59,304 nucleotides of DNA from Tannerella sp. Lineage in GTDB: Bacteria; Bacteroidota; Bacteroidia; Bacteroidales; Tannerellaceae. Position numbers and translations under genes: made by a program. A model generated the notes under the pieces. The model did no database searches. It had not been told where the DNA came from and saw only the letters and a program-made list of their open reading frames with translations. Of the stretch, positions 44,469 to 53,383 are shown in pieces (position 1 is the stretch's first letter; each line of letters begins with the position of its first letter). Where the stretch lies: positions 1-59,304 of the forward strand of contig JAITVY010000012.1 in the NCBI GenBank assembly GCA_031285565.1. Direction: 5' to 3'.

Positions 44469-45815
44469 TTATTTCCCCTGAAATAACTTCTGATAAATTT
44501 CTTTTAACTCTTCGGGGGCTTCTTTCAGTATTTTATTCTGTTTCTTCTGATCACCGAAAGTAGTGTATAGTATATGATCCCATACCCATTCTGCCATTTC
44601 ATCGATACTGTTTCCGCTTTCTTCCATATCTTCCAGTTCATCAGCAGTAAAGTAGCTTTTGAGATTATCTTTGCTTTCCAGCAAGAGTGTCAGCGTCCCG
44701 GCAGTATTGAAATAGCTCTGAAAAACCTTATTGTAGGGGTGTTCCTGCATCGACATCACACATTTGATATACACCGGCAATGTATTGGAATGTATACCAT
44801 ACTTTTCAAGGAAGACGGGAGTAAACTTAGCATGTATGCTTTGATGTTCATCATCAACCTGCTCCATATAACGAATAACGAGATCAAAGTACTGCTCGTT
44901 CTGCAAACCCAGGGCAAATACGGCAAAAGTAGAAGGCATAGCGCAGTCCTCATCGTGCATATTATTGTACCACTCCCACTTACGCATGGCCAACCGGGCA
45001 TATACTTCTATTTGCGGATGGAGTGAAGAATATTGAACGGCATTGGCAAAGAAATAATGAATGCCATTTTTTATCAGTCCTTTGATAGGAAGTGTGTTTT
45101 TAAGCTTGGTCGAGAACTCGAGGGCATAGCTTTTGGGGAAATCTGTTTTCAGCAGATTACAAATAAAATCCAATGCTTTTGCATATGTCTCTTCACTTTC
45201 CTGTATTGCTTTTATCTTGATTGTTGCGAATGCATCGTTAGCTTTGCAACTGACATAAGCATCTTTATATTCCGTAAGTTGCTTCGACAGATTCCCTGTT
45301 CCGTATTTCTTTAATCTGGATACTTCATCCGATCCTAAATCGGTAACCACCTTAAAATAATCTTCGGCCACAACTGTTTCGTAACTGGCTCCATATTTGA
45401 TATGGCAAACTGCAACATAACAGACAAAACTCAATATTTCTCTTTGAAGTGACGTTAGTTCCGACTTTTCATCAGATGGTGTTGTCACCAGTCCCTGTTT
45501 GTTTTTCTTTGCTTGCGGAAGGTGATTGCAAACCAGATCTGTTATGCAGTGTCCCAACGAATAACTATAATCGTTGAATCCTCTTTTTTCAAGTCTTCTG
45601 AGTTTTTCGCAGAAGCTAATATACCGCTCTTTTGAAAAAGAACGGGTTTGAAAGAAATATTTCAGAACTGTACTATTCAGTACTTTTTCACCCGACGAAA
45701 GCATATATGGATTCGGGTATTCTTCCGCAATCTTACAGTTTTCGTTCTCAATAGCATTGATAAATTGTTCTATCAGCTCTTCATTTCCCCTTATATCAAT
45801 TATATAATCTTTCAT
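44469..45815 (-). CDS. Uncharacterised protein, possibly DUF6138
   Basis: A 448-aa soluble, mainly helical protein without a signal peptide. Recognisable stretches are LKYFFQTRSFSKERYISFCEK, SLGHCITDLVCNHLP, REILSFVCYVAVCHIKYG and the acidic C-terminus FTADELEDMEESGNSIDEMAEWVWDHI. The overall look matches DUF6138, a family known mainly from accessory loci; this is a recollection and not a search result. It is the first gene of the block. No clear -7 element is seen upstream, but an inverted repeat lies at 45876-45925. Confidence 0.65.
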   Translation of the reverse strand: MKDYIIDIRGNEELIEQFINAIENENCKIAEEYPNPYMLSSGEKVLNSTVLKYFFQTRSFSKERYISFCEKLRRLEKRGFNDYSYSLGHCITDLVCNHLPQAKKNKQGLVTTPSDEKSELTSLQREILSFVCYVAVCHIKYGASYETVVAEDYFKVVTDLGSDEVSRLKKYGTGNLSKQLTEYKDAYVSCKANDAFATIKIKAIQESEETYAKALDFICNLLKTDFPKSYALEFSTKLKNTLPIKGLIKNGIHYFFANAVQYSSLHPQIEVYARLAMRKWEWYNNMHDEDCAMPSTFAVFALGLQNEQYFDLVIRYMEQVDDEHQSIHAKFTPVFLEKYGIHSNTLPVYIKCVMSMQEHPYNKVFQSYFNTAGTLTLLLESKDNLKSYFTADELEDMEESGNSIDEMAEWVWDHILYTTFGDQKKQNKILKEAPEELKEIYQKLFQGK

Positions 45816-45875
45816 ACGATAATTTTATTTTTTATATTAAGGCCACATGGAACGAATCTAATAAGTGATAAACGG

Positions 45876-45925
45876 TTAGTGGTGAGCGATTAATTAATCA
45901 CTAATCATTAACAATTAACCACTAA
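45876..45925. repeat. Inverted repeat upstream of the accessory block
   Basis: Arms TTAGTGGT (45876-45883) and ACCACTAA (45918-45925) flank an AT-rich stretch with an internal GATTAATTAATC palindrome and several TTAA/CTAA words. It may be a small hairpin element or an operator. No transposase or target duplication is seen. Confidence 0.5.
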
Positions 45926-46049
45926 TTTACATGCTTCGTTTCATACAAACTAATGATGCTATCATTCCCATTTTTCCATATATCAGTCCGAAATATAATA
46001 TTTTTAGTGATTAAAATATCCTGTCATATAATAGAAAGTGCAGAGCCCG

Positions 46050-46077
46050 GCAGAGCCAAAATTTATTTGGCTTCTGC
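46050..46077 (-). terminator. Weak terminator-like hairpin after the outer-membrane protein gene
   Basis: GCAG-AGCCAAA pairs with TTTGGCT-CTGC around a five-base loop with one bulged base, immediately after the stop codon on the minus strand. No T-run follows, so termination efficiency is doubtful. Confidence 0.4.
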
Positions 46078-46079
46078 AA

Positions 46080-48404
46080 TTACCTGCTAATTTCCATAAT
46101 ACCTGAATCACTATCTGAGTTGTTTATTTTTTTCTGGTTGCCATTATATTTTTTCCCGAATTGAAAATTCCAGACAAAGTCGATCAGGAGCATATTTCTG
46201 GAATCAGGGGAATAATTCCGGATATTGGCTGAAGCATAACGGTTCAGATTCTCTCGTCCGGAATCCCAACCAATGACATGTTTATAGTAAGCGCTTGCCG
46301 AAAAACCCTTTAGTTTATACCGCAAGCCTGCAGTCGTTGACTGTCCGGAGTAAGAAATCGTTTCACCCGAAAGCCTGTTTCTTCGTGTCCCGATATCCCA
46401 AAATGGGTTCCATTTCTTCCATGTATAATCGATTCCACCGTTTATAAACCAATTATTCATGGTATGATTATATCTCTCACCCCAACTCTTCATCCGATTT
46501 AATCCTCCACGAACATATACATTTAGGTTCAGAATAGAGGCTTTCGCATAAGCAGTGGCAGTGACCTGGTGTAGTCCTTTGTGATTTTCCATCATGTGTA
46601 CGAACGTACCCTCTTCCTCAAATATACTTTCCATAACAGGACGCGTATAATAATTGTCAACTATTTGCAAATTGGCGCTGATTGGCTTTTTATCATAAGA
46701 GATTGTCAGCATATTGTTAAAATGAGGTGTGGGTCTTAATAACGGATTTCCTCTGCGGATTTGTAAAGAATCAATAGCCAGATCAATTTCATTCATTTCC
46801 CCAGTAGTAGGCGGTTGAACTGCAACCCGCCCATTATAACGGACCTGGAAATTATCATTAAACTGGTATCCCAGCCGGATTGTCGGAGTGAAATTGAGGT
46901 TATCCGATAAGTAGTCGGCCTGCTTTATGTGAACTTGTGTTCCTCCAATACCCGCCCCATAACTGAACTTTTTTATACGTCCCATCCATTCCGCATAAAA
47001 ATAAGTAGTAGATTGATTCATATCCGTTTTATAAAAATTAGTTCCCGAATAAATATTATTCTGGTAGATTTGATTATGCTTTACTCCAATATTAAACCGG
47101 CCTGCATCAAAAATCTTTTCATAAAATCCTTCTCCAGCCATCCAGTATCGGCAACCATTGATATTTGTGACAATATCGGTTAATAGATTTTCGTTTCGTT
47201 TTTCCATATAGTTGCGATGGTTCTGGGGTTCATAATAGTCACCTATTACATCAAGTACTACCGTTTGTTTGTTTTTCAGATGGCACTGATAATAGATATT
47301 GACGTAAGGTTGTGTAGCCTCGAAAGAATTATAATCGGTCATTACGACTCCGTTATCTCTATTTTCTTCCTGATATAAAAGACTTTTTGAATTGTTTGCC
47401 TGATCATACAGATTCATCCCAAGGTTTATGAGAAAATGATATTTGTCCGGTTCAAGAAAACTATATCCAAACTGGGCAGTTACAACATCATTTTTCCTTC
47501 TTTCCGGCAATCCGTCTTCTAACCGGGTAAGCGTATGCCCGTCCTGATAATTGAATACTTCCCGGTTTGTCCGGTAATTGTCGTCATAATCGTAATGACC
47601 AATTCCGCCAAGTACTGAAAATTCCGATTTTTTATAATTCATTTTGGCCACTCCATATCCATCTGTCTTATCTCCGGGCATTCCTTTTTGTCCATACGCA
47701 AAAACAGAACCGCCATTCTCCCTGCGGCGCAGGATATAATCGATTACCACTTCACTACCTTCATAACGTAACGAGGGTTCATCATGATATTCAATGCGGA
47801 TAACATCTTTCGGATGGATAGCCATAATTTCTTTCTGGCTTGCCTTTGCTCCGTTGATCCGAATTTCAGCTATACCTCCTCTTGCTCCAGTTATGGAATT
47901 GTTCGCCCTATCTATTTCGATTCCGCTTAATAAAAGATTACGTAATAAATCCACTCCGTCAGTCGATTTTTTTATTTGATTTTTGTCCGGAAAAATAATT
48001 TTACGGTCAATTTGATTTACATAATGAGCTGCAGAGACCGTTACTTCATTCAAGGATATCGAAGTAGGTGCTAACCGGATATCACCCAAATCAATAGATT
48101 CAGACAGATTGTTTAATTCTACATGCACTTTTTCATACCCCAAAAAAGAAGCTGAAAGAATATAATTCCCACTTTCAACACCTTTAAGATTGAAGTTTCC
48201 GTTTTCATCGCTAGTCGTTCCTGTAACGAACATAGAATCTGTTTTCAATAAAGCCATATTTACATAACCTACCGGATTGAGGGCGTCTTCTGATTTTTCA
48301 ACAATACGCCCTTTGATTTCATTTTTTTGAGCAAATGCACAAAAAGAAAAACTCAACAATAAACCTAACAGGAAATAGCTTTTTTTTCTGATCGAATAAT
48401 TCAT
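46080..48404 (-). CDS. TonB-receptor-like outer-membrane beta-barrel protein
   Basis: A 774-aa outer-membrane protein of the OMP_b-brl_3 type. It has a signal peptide (LLGLLLSFSFCAFAQ), a carboxypeptidase-regulatory-like domain (EIKGRIVEKSEDALNPVGYV to SFLGYEKV), a plug-like domain (SLNEVTVSAAHYVNQIDRKIIF, GGIAEIRINGAKASQKEIMAI) and a large beta-barrel ending in MLLIDFVWNFQFGKK. Unlike SusC it has no SusD partner and is shorter. Such proteins are widespread in Bacteroidetes, mostly of unknown ligand. It has its own promoter (48427-48434) and lies downstream of the TPR-LuxR regulator on the same strand. Confidence 0.88.
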   Translation of the reverse strand: MNYSIRKKSYFLLGLLLSFSFCAFAQKNEIKGRIVEKSEDALNPVGYVNMALLKTDSMFVTGTTSDENGNFNLKGVESGNYILSASFLGYEKVHVELNNLSESIDLGDIRLAPTSISLNEVTVSAAHYVNQIDRKIIFPDKNQIKKSTDGVDLLRNLLLSGIEIDRANNSITGARGGIAEIRINGAKASQKEIMAIHPKDVIRIEYHDEPSLRYEGSEVVIDYILRRRENGGSVFAYGQKGMPGDKTDGYGVAKMNYKKSEFSVLGGIGHYDYDDNYRTNREVFNYQDGHTLTRLEDGLPERRKNDVVTAQFGYSFLEPDKYHFLINLGMNLYDQANNSKSLLYQEENRDNGVVMTDYNSFEATQPYVNIYYQCHLKNKQTVVLDVIGDYYEPQNHRNYMEKRNENLLTDIVTNINGCRYWMAGEGFYEKIFDAGRFNIGVKHNQIYQNNIYSGTNFYKTDMNQSTTYFYAEWMGRIKKFSYGAGIGGTQVHIKQADYLSDNLNFTPTIRLGYQFNDNFQVRYNGRVAVQPPTTGEMNEIDLAIDSLQIRRGNPLLRPTPHFNNMLTISYDKKPISANLQIVDNYYTRPVMESIFEEEGTFVHMMENHKGLHQVTATAYAKASILNLNVYVRGGLNRMKSWGERYNHTMNNWFINGGIDYTWKKWNPFWDIGTRRNRLSGETISYSGQSTTAGLRYKLKGFSASAYYKHVIGWDSGRENLNRYASANIRNYSPDSRNMLLIDFVWNFQFGKKYNGNQKKINNSDSDSGIMEISR

Positions 48405-48426
48405 ATTTTATCTATTTTGTTTTCAA

Positions 48427-48434
48427 CAAAATTA
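48427..48434 (-). promoter_or_regulatory. -7 promoter element of the outer-membrane protein gene
   Basis: TAATTTTG on the minus strand is a perfect TAnnTTTG match, 22 bp upstream of the ATG. Confidence 0.6.
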
Positions 48435-48579
48435 GGATGAAGACAAGCTAAAATCGTTCTATATCAGAAAGTTCCTTTTCTGAATGTAGATTTATAACAT
48501 ACTGTTATTTAACAAAATAAGTCGGGTTATTTTAGAAAAAGTCTATATTTGGGGTATCAGATATCTATATGGGTAGTTT

Positions 48580-50229
48580 TTAGCCTTGAAACTGTCGGTT
48601 CAAGAATGTAATAATGTCTTCTTTTTCGCCGATTCTCAATTTTTTCCGGATGGTGGTTTTACGTTGATAAATGGTTGGGATACTTTGTTGGGTTACTACC
48701 TGAATCTCTTTGGTTGAGAAGCCGGCACAAAGTAAACAGCAGAGTTGGATTTCTTTTTCGATAAGAACATTTCCATAACAACTTGTTAAATCAGAATGGA
48801 AATTATTATAAACAGAGTCAACGATAGGGTATAAATCATCCCATGCCAGTAGTGTATCAGCAGGAATATCCCTATTGCTTATTTCAGACATTTGCCTGAG
48901 GAGTTCCTGATTTCCCGAAGTCGGAACTGCTGCAACCAACTTTATCAGTCCAAGTTGCTGCAAAAGAATTTTCTTGAAAAAGCGGCTATCATTATCAGCC
49001 TCCGTGTTTTCTGTCGCTTCTTTTAATAAACGGTCTAACGCTTCCATATTTTCCTCTACTTCCAGCAGTTTCCTTTTGCGACTCCTGATATAGAAAAAAA
49101 CAACTATACCAATAATAAGAATCAACATCAGAACAGCCATCAACCAAAGTTTTAATTGTTGCTGATTGATGGTTAACTGCATATTTTCTTTTTCCAGATT
49201 ATATTTTGTTTCTGTTTTAGCCTGCAAATCTTTATATTGGTCATTCATGGCGAAAAAGACAGAGTCGTTATACCTGCCGATATCTCTGGCATTCAGCTTT
49301 TTATTGCGACTATAGTCAATAACAGCCTGTGCCAGGGCCACACTATTTTCCCCCGGACTTGTAACATGATAGCCTTGCAATTTCGATAGGTTCAGCACTT
49401 CCTTTGTTTTATTCAGATAATATTCCGCCGAATCTATTTCACCCAAATCCAGACATATATAGGTCATTTCAAGTGTTGGGACCTGACTCGGAGTTTGAAA
49501 TGACATGGCCTGCCACAGTATTTCCTTTGCCTCATTATACTTTCCGAACCTCTCGGCCATTACAGATGCTATGTTTCTCAAATAAAATGCAGCGGCAGTT
49601 GTATCTTTGTTTTGAAGAGCTATTTCAACACTTTTTTGCAGGAAATAACGGATAGAATCTTCCCCGATAGACCGGTCACCTATCACTATGTTGTAATAAG
49701 TACCTGCATTTTCCTTATATTGAAGGCTATTTCTCACAGCTTCCCCGGCATCTGTTGAATGAGGGTTCAGACGGTGAAGCGTATTGGCTCTCTGAACGTA
49801 AAATCGTGCAACAGAAGTACTGTCTTTTACACTTTTTGCCCACTCTATCCCTTCCTCCCAAATCCGGTCGCTATTAACATAATCCTTTTGTGCATAATAA
49901 TATTTGGCTGCTATTTCGTAGAGCGAGCGCAATTTGGATGTATCATTTTGAACCTTGTAGTAATCCAGAGAATATACAACAAGCGTGTCATCAATCAAGG
50001 ATTGATTTTTATTATAGTGCGCCTGGCTTTTTATCCAGCCATATTGTGCCAGTTCTTTATCCTTTAGGGAACGGGATGAAGGTATTTCCCGCAAAAGGGT
50101 CAGGGCACTATCAGGCTGCTGACTCACTATGTTTTCAGCAAGACATAGTATCTCTTTATAACTAATCTTGTTACAAGAATTTAGCAATACGAATAAAATG
50201 AGTATATAAAGAAAATGAGCCTGGTTCAT
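48580..50229 (-). CDS. TPR-transmembrane-LuxR-type HTH regulator
   Basis: A 549-aa protein with lipobox-like LLNSC near residue 19, a TPR region (about 30-300), one transmembrane helix (about 359-377, LWLMAVLMLILIIGIVVFF), a linker helix and a C-terminal LuxR/GerE-like HTH: LCCLLCAGFSTKEIQVVTQQ, then SIPTIYQRKTTIRKKLRI. This envelope-anchored regulator class is common in Bacteroidetes. The lipobox may be coincidental. Its promoter (50313-50320) is preceded by a 15-bp inverted repeat. The outer-membrane protein gene downstream is a plausible target. Confidence 0.85.
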   Translation of the reverse strand: MNQAHFLYILILFVLLNSCNKISYKEILCLAENIVSQQPDSALTLLREIPSSRSLKDKELAQYGWIKSQAHYNKNQSLIDDTLVVYSLDYYKVQNDTSKLRSLYEIAAKYYYAQKDYVNSDRIWEEGIEWAKSVKDSTSVARFYVQRANTLHRLNPHSTDAGEAVRNSLQYKENAGTYYNIVIGDRSIGEDSIRYFLQKSVEIALQNKDTTAAAFYLRNIASVMAERFGKYNEAKEILWQAMSFQTPSQVPTLEMTYICLDLGEIDSAEYYLNKTKEVLNLSKLQGYHVTSPGENSVALAQAVIDYSRNKKLNARDIGRYNDSVFFAMNDQYKDLQAKTETKYNLEKENMQLTINQQQLKLWLMAVLMLILIIGIVVFFYIRSRKRKLLEVEENMEALDRLLKEATENTEADNDSRFFKKILLQQLGLIKLVAAVPTSGNQELLRQMSEISNRDIPADTLLAWDDLYPIVDSVYNNFHSDLTSCYGNVLIEKEIQLCCLLCAGFSTKEIQVVTQQSIPTIYQRKTTIRKKLRIGEKEDIITFLNRQFQG

Positions 50230-50312
50230 GGATGTATTATTGCATCTTATTTCTCAGCAAAGAGAGTAAATTGCCGAAAAACAACAATTAAAACTTAGTC
50301 CCTTTCCTTTTA

Positions 50313-50320
50313 CAAAGGTA
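50313..50320 (-). promoter_or_regulatory. -7 promoter element of the TPR-LuxR gene
   Basis: TACCTTTG on the minus strand is a perfect TAnnTTTG match, 83 bp upstream of the ATG. Confidence 0.6.
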
Positions 50321-50345
50321 TAAGTTTTTTTTCGCATAGAAAAGA

Positions 50346-50389
50346 AAGTGTACCATTCTGGGACACTTGTGTATCAGAATGGTACACTT
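50346..50389. promoter_or_regulatory. Perfect 15-bp inverted repeat, operator candidate
   Basis: AAGTGTACCATTCTG (50346-50360) and CAGAATGGTACACTT (50375-50389) are exact reverse complements around a 14-bp spacer. The spacer contains a third half-site: GGGACACTT at 50360-50368 repeats GGTACACTT at 50381-50389 at a distance of 21 bp. It is centred about 50 bp upstream of the TPR-LuxR -7 element, as expected of a regulator binding site. Confidence 0.65.
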
Positions 50390-50530
50390 CTGCTCCGGAT
50401 TACTGATTTTTGCCTATTTTTGCTATGAAGTTCCGGTTTCAGGACAAGACAAAGACAAATCAATTCTACTTAAGATACGTTTTCTCCATATTTCCGTCTG
50501 TTCTTCTCCTTGTTCTACAATCGAACCAGG

Positions 50531-50561
50531 TAAGGAGAGAATAAGGAGAGGGTAAGGAGAA
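50531..50561. repeat. 11-bp tandem repeat, three copies
   Basis: TAAGGAGAG or TAAGGAGAA begins at 50531, 50542 and 50553, an exact 11-bp period. Together with the palindrome at 50346-50389 and the terminator at 50645-50686 it fills the gene-free stretch 50230-50721; nothing else was seen there. Confidence 0.6.
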
Positions 50562-50644
50562 AACCCTGTTTGCCCCCCCTGCCTCAAAATGAAAATTGTT
50601 CCACGGTATTTTTTGCTATTTATATAGAACTATTTGAAAGATAT

Positions 50645-50686
50645 GACCTCCACATAAGCATGCATATTGCTGCTTATATGGAGGTC
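50645..50686 (-). terminator. Strong hairpin after the InlB-repeat gene
   Basis: Arms GACCTCCACATAAGCA (50645-50660) and TGCTTATATGGAGGTC (50671-50686). The single mismatch on the plus strand becomes a G-U pair in minus-strand RNA, so all 16 positions pair. It lies 36 bp past the stop of the InlB-repeat gene. Only a weak T-rich tail follows. Confidence 0.7.
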
Positions 50687-50721
50687 GTTAATTCTCACAA
50701 TTTATGAATTGTCTTCTACTC

Positions 50722-52404
50722 TTATTTGCCGGTTATCACCTTATAGGCTGTTCGGTTTAATACAACCACATAATAACCTGGTGCGAGTGGTATGCTACTT
50801 GTCTCGCCGGCGCGTACCGGAATAGTTGTTACCAGACTGCCGGAAATATGGTATATTGCAGCATTTCCGTTGTGAGTCGCTGTCATATAGATATTGCCGT
50901 TTGCCGCCCATACATGTGTACCTTTGGTAATTTCGTTGCTTGTATCATCGTTCACAAATTCGATGGAGACCGTAACCGTTTCCTGTATTCTTTTTATTGT
51001 AATCGAGTAGCTACCATCTGCATTTTTCACACGTTCCCAGGTAACGCCTAAAGCCTCTTCGCCTCCGGTTAGTTTACGGCCTGTTTTAAGAACCGGTATC
51101 AAATGGGCATTTGTGCTTCCGGGAATCAATGTAAAGGTAAAATCATCTCCTGATGTAATTTGATACGCACCCGGAAGATATTCTTTCATAGTTGCTCCTT
51201 CAATTGCAGTGATATAGACCACACGTGAGATGTATGAAGGCGGTACATCAATTTTCGTCCATTTGGCATAAAGTGTTATATCTTGTATAATCAGATCCGT
51301 TGCAAAATCCCACGCCTTGGAGTATAGTGCATCGGTGTACCATCCGGCAAAAGTATATCCGGTTTTGGTCGGATCGGCCGGTTGGCTAATATTGCTACCA
51401 TGTAAAACATCTGCCAATGAACCAACGATAGTACCTCCCTGTGAATCAAATGATACGGCATATTTATTTATAACAATACCTGTAACAGTGATGGCGAAAG
51501 GCTGCGTGACAGGGTCAATGCGATAGAAGCCGGATGCATCCGGGGTAAGTTGAACGCCTCCTGCTTTTACCACAGGTGTAGACTGGCTATAGCCGGGCTC
51601 CGGTTCTATTTTGAATACAAACGCGTTACCAAACATAATGGATGTGTCCAGCTGGGTAATGATTTCATTTCCGGCTCCTGTTATCCGGAAGTTTTGCCGA
51701 ACCGGGAGAGTTATCGTATAAGGAATGGGATCCCATTTAGCATAGAGTGTCATTTCCTGTGTAAAAAGGTCTGTTGCAAAATTCCATTTAGTAGTATACG
51801 ATAGATCGGTATGCCATCCAGCAAAGTTTAGCCCTGATTTTGTGGGGATTGCCGGCTCAGGTATTAGTAGACCTTGTACACCTGTAATAGAAGAAACTGT
51901 ACTTCCACCCTGACTGTCAAAGGTCACATTAGCCGTCCATTTGGCATAGAGTGTCATATTCTGTGTAACTCTATCCGTTGCAAAATCCCATGCAGTGGTG
52001 TACATCTGATTAGTATACCATCCGGCAAATGTTAAACCTGACTTTGTGGGATCTAGCGGCTCGGGTATTAATTGACCTTGCACATCTGTAACTGTGGCAA
52101 CCGGACTTCCACCCTGACTATCGAAAGTCACTTCGAATACCCAGAGTGCCCAAAGTAACATATCCTGGGTCGCGATATCCGAATCAAAATTCCATTTATT
52201 ACCATGTCCATTAGCTTCGGTATACCATCCGCCAAATGATGATCCATTTACAAGTCCTTGAGGTAAAGGCTGAGATGGAATTTTGCTGCCAATCGGAATC
52301 AATATAGCGTATTCATTCATTATCATTTTGAAATCTATCCTTATATTACTTTTAATTATTCCGCAGAAAAAGCATAAGATAATTAAAATGAAAATCTTTT
52401 TCAT
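50722..52404 (-). CDS. InlB B-repeat surface protein with a C-terminal sorting-like domain
   Basis: A 560-aa exported protein with signal peptide (IFILIILCFFCGIIKS). Four Listeria-Bacteroides (InlB B-type) repeats, three of them clear: VTFDSQGGSPVATVTDVQG to GLTFAGWYTN and MTLYAKW, then copies starting at VTFDSQGGSTVSSI and VSFDSQGGTIVGSL. The first unit is degenerate (SSFGGWYTEANGHG). The C-terminus (WAANGNIYMTATHNGNAAIYHISGS to SIPLAPGYYVVVLNRTAYKVI) resembles the DUF6383/T9SS-type tail common in Parabacteroides. It lies 25 bp behind the NlpC/P60-like gene, forming an operon. Confidence 0.82.
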   Translation of the reverse strand: MKKIFILIILCFFCGIIKSNIRIDFKMIMNEYAILIPIGSKIPSQPLPQGLVNGSSFGGWYTEANGHGNKWNFDSDIATQDMLLWALWVFEVTFDSQGGSPVATVTDVQGQLIPEPLDPTKSGLTFAGWYTNQMYTTAWDFATDRVTQNMTLYAKWTANVTFDSQGGSTVSSITGVQGLLIPEPAIPTKSGLNFAGWHTDLSYTTKWNFATDLFTQEMTLYAKWDPIPYTITLPVRQNFRITGAGNEIITQLDTSIMFGNAFVFKIEPEPGYSQSTPVVKAGGVQLTPDASGFYRIDPVTQPFAITVTGIVINKYAVSFDSQGGTIVGSLADVLHGSNISQPADPTKTGYTFAGWYTDALYSKAWDFATDLIIQDITLYAKWTKIDVPPSYISRVVYITAIEGATMKEYLPGAYQITSGDDFTFTLIPGSTNAHLIPVLKTGRKLTGGEEALGVTWERVKNADGSYSITIKRIQETVTVSIEFVNDDTSNEITKGTHVWAANGNIYMTATHNGNAAIYHISGSLVTTIPVRAGETSSIPLAPGYYVVVLNRTAYKVITGK

Positions 52405-52429
52405 AATAAATTAGAATTATGAGTTACTA

Positions 52430-53080
52430 TTAATAAGTTGCGGGATTGCTTTTTGTCCACTGATTTAGTTTTCTTGTACGGAAACTTATCAGGTCATTAG
52501 GAGCTACATATGGGATAATGTATGACGTACCAACTACTATTCCCTGTTCATACCACGACCTCCAACATAAAGCGGAACAATAAAATTCTGTCTCATCCCA
52601 TTTGTTAAAGTAATTGTGATTATATGTTTTTCCTATTTGTTTTTTTACGTAAGCAGCTGCTTTTTTCCCATTTCCGTCAGTTGCTTTTTTATCGTCATCG
52701 GGCCAAAGCCAGAAATATGTTCCTTTTTTCGAGAAAAAACTTTTATAACTGCTTTCTTTAACGATACCCTTTCCATCATTACCATATTCAACAGCTTCTA
52801 TTATTTTTGTCGTATCTTCGGATACAATACAGGCATGTCCGATTGTTTTATCGTCACTACTCGCCTGTTCTTTAAAAGTAGGAGGAAAAATGCCTTCTAA
52901 AACAATAATCATTCCAGGTTTTAAAGTAACATTATCTGGTTCGACAGATGGAATAGTTTTTAAATCCACATTTTTCAGAAAGTTTTCTGAAACATTCTTT
53001 AACGCTTGAATTACTTCCAGATAGTAATCCAATTCTTTTTCATCCATTTGCATTTTGTGATTGTTGTTTTTCATTTCCAT
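52430..53080 (-). CDS. Permuted NlpC/P60 (YiiX-like) papain-fold protein
   Basis: A 216-aa protein without a signal peptide. Candidate catalytic residues follow the YiiX/permuted NlpC-P60 order: His82 (IGHACIVSE), acidic Glu95 (KIIEAVEYG) and Cys168 (EFYCSALCW), with IGKTYNHNYFNKWDE before the Cys. A hydrophobic strand plus GMIIVLEG precedes the His. Members are amidases or lipases/acyltransferases of mostly unknown substrates. The gene at 57574-58296 shows the same spacing. It is the first gene of an operon with the InlB-repeat protein. Confidence 0.72.
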   Translation of the reverse strand: MEMKNNNHKMQMDEKELDYYLEVIQALKNVSENFLKNVDLKTIPSVEPDNVTLKPGMIIVLEGIFPPTFKEQASSDDKTIGHACIVSEDTTKIIEAVEYGNDGKGIVKESSYKSFFSKKGTYFWLWPDDDKKATDGNGKKAAAYVKKQIGKTYNHNYFNKWDETEFYCSALCWRSWYEQGIVVGTSYIIPYVAPNDLISFRTRKLNQWTKSNPATY

Positions 53081-53383
53081 ATCTCTATTTATTTAAAGTT
53101 TGTATATTATACATTTTCAGCACTTTACTGTTTTGTTTTTAAAATTACCCATCACGTTAAATTCTAAAAAATGGCTTATCCAGTTATGCTTGGTATTCGG
53201 GAAGTTTTATCACATGCCTTATAGCGGGTTGTTGCCCATACAGGACGGTTGTTGACTTTGCTATTGCTATCAACCCAATTAGTACTGATTGTATTCGTTT
53301 CATTGGTATTTACTTTTATGGTTTTGGATAAAAGTAAATGATAGGAAAGTAAAAGATGTTTCAACTTATAAAATGAGACAAAT
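53081..53383. other. Gene-free stretch with an AT-rich end
   Basis: No promoter consensus or convincing gene was found. A minus-strand open frame runs from the AraC gene's 3' end to 53176 in another reading frame; its last 45 codons lack an ATG start, so it is not called. Confidence 0.4.

Noticed and set aside
38737..45815. A RiPP precursor peptide near the radical SAM gene
   Set aside because: The gaps between genes were read on both strands; no short frame with a plausible leader and repeated core was found.
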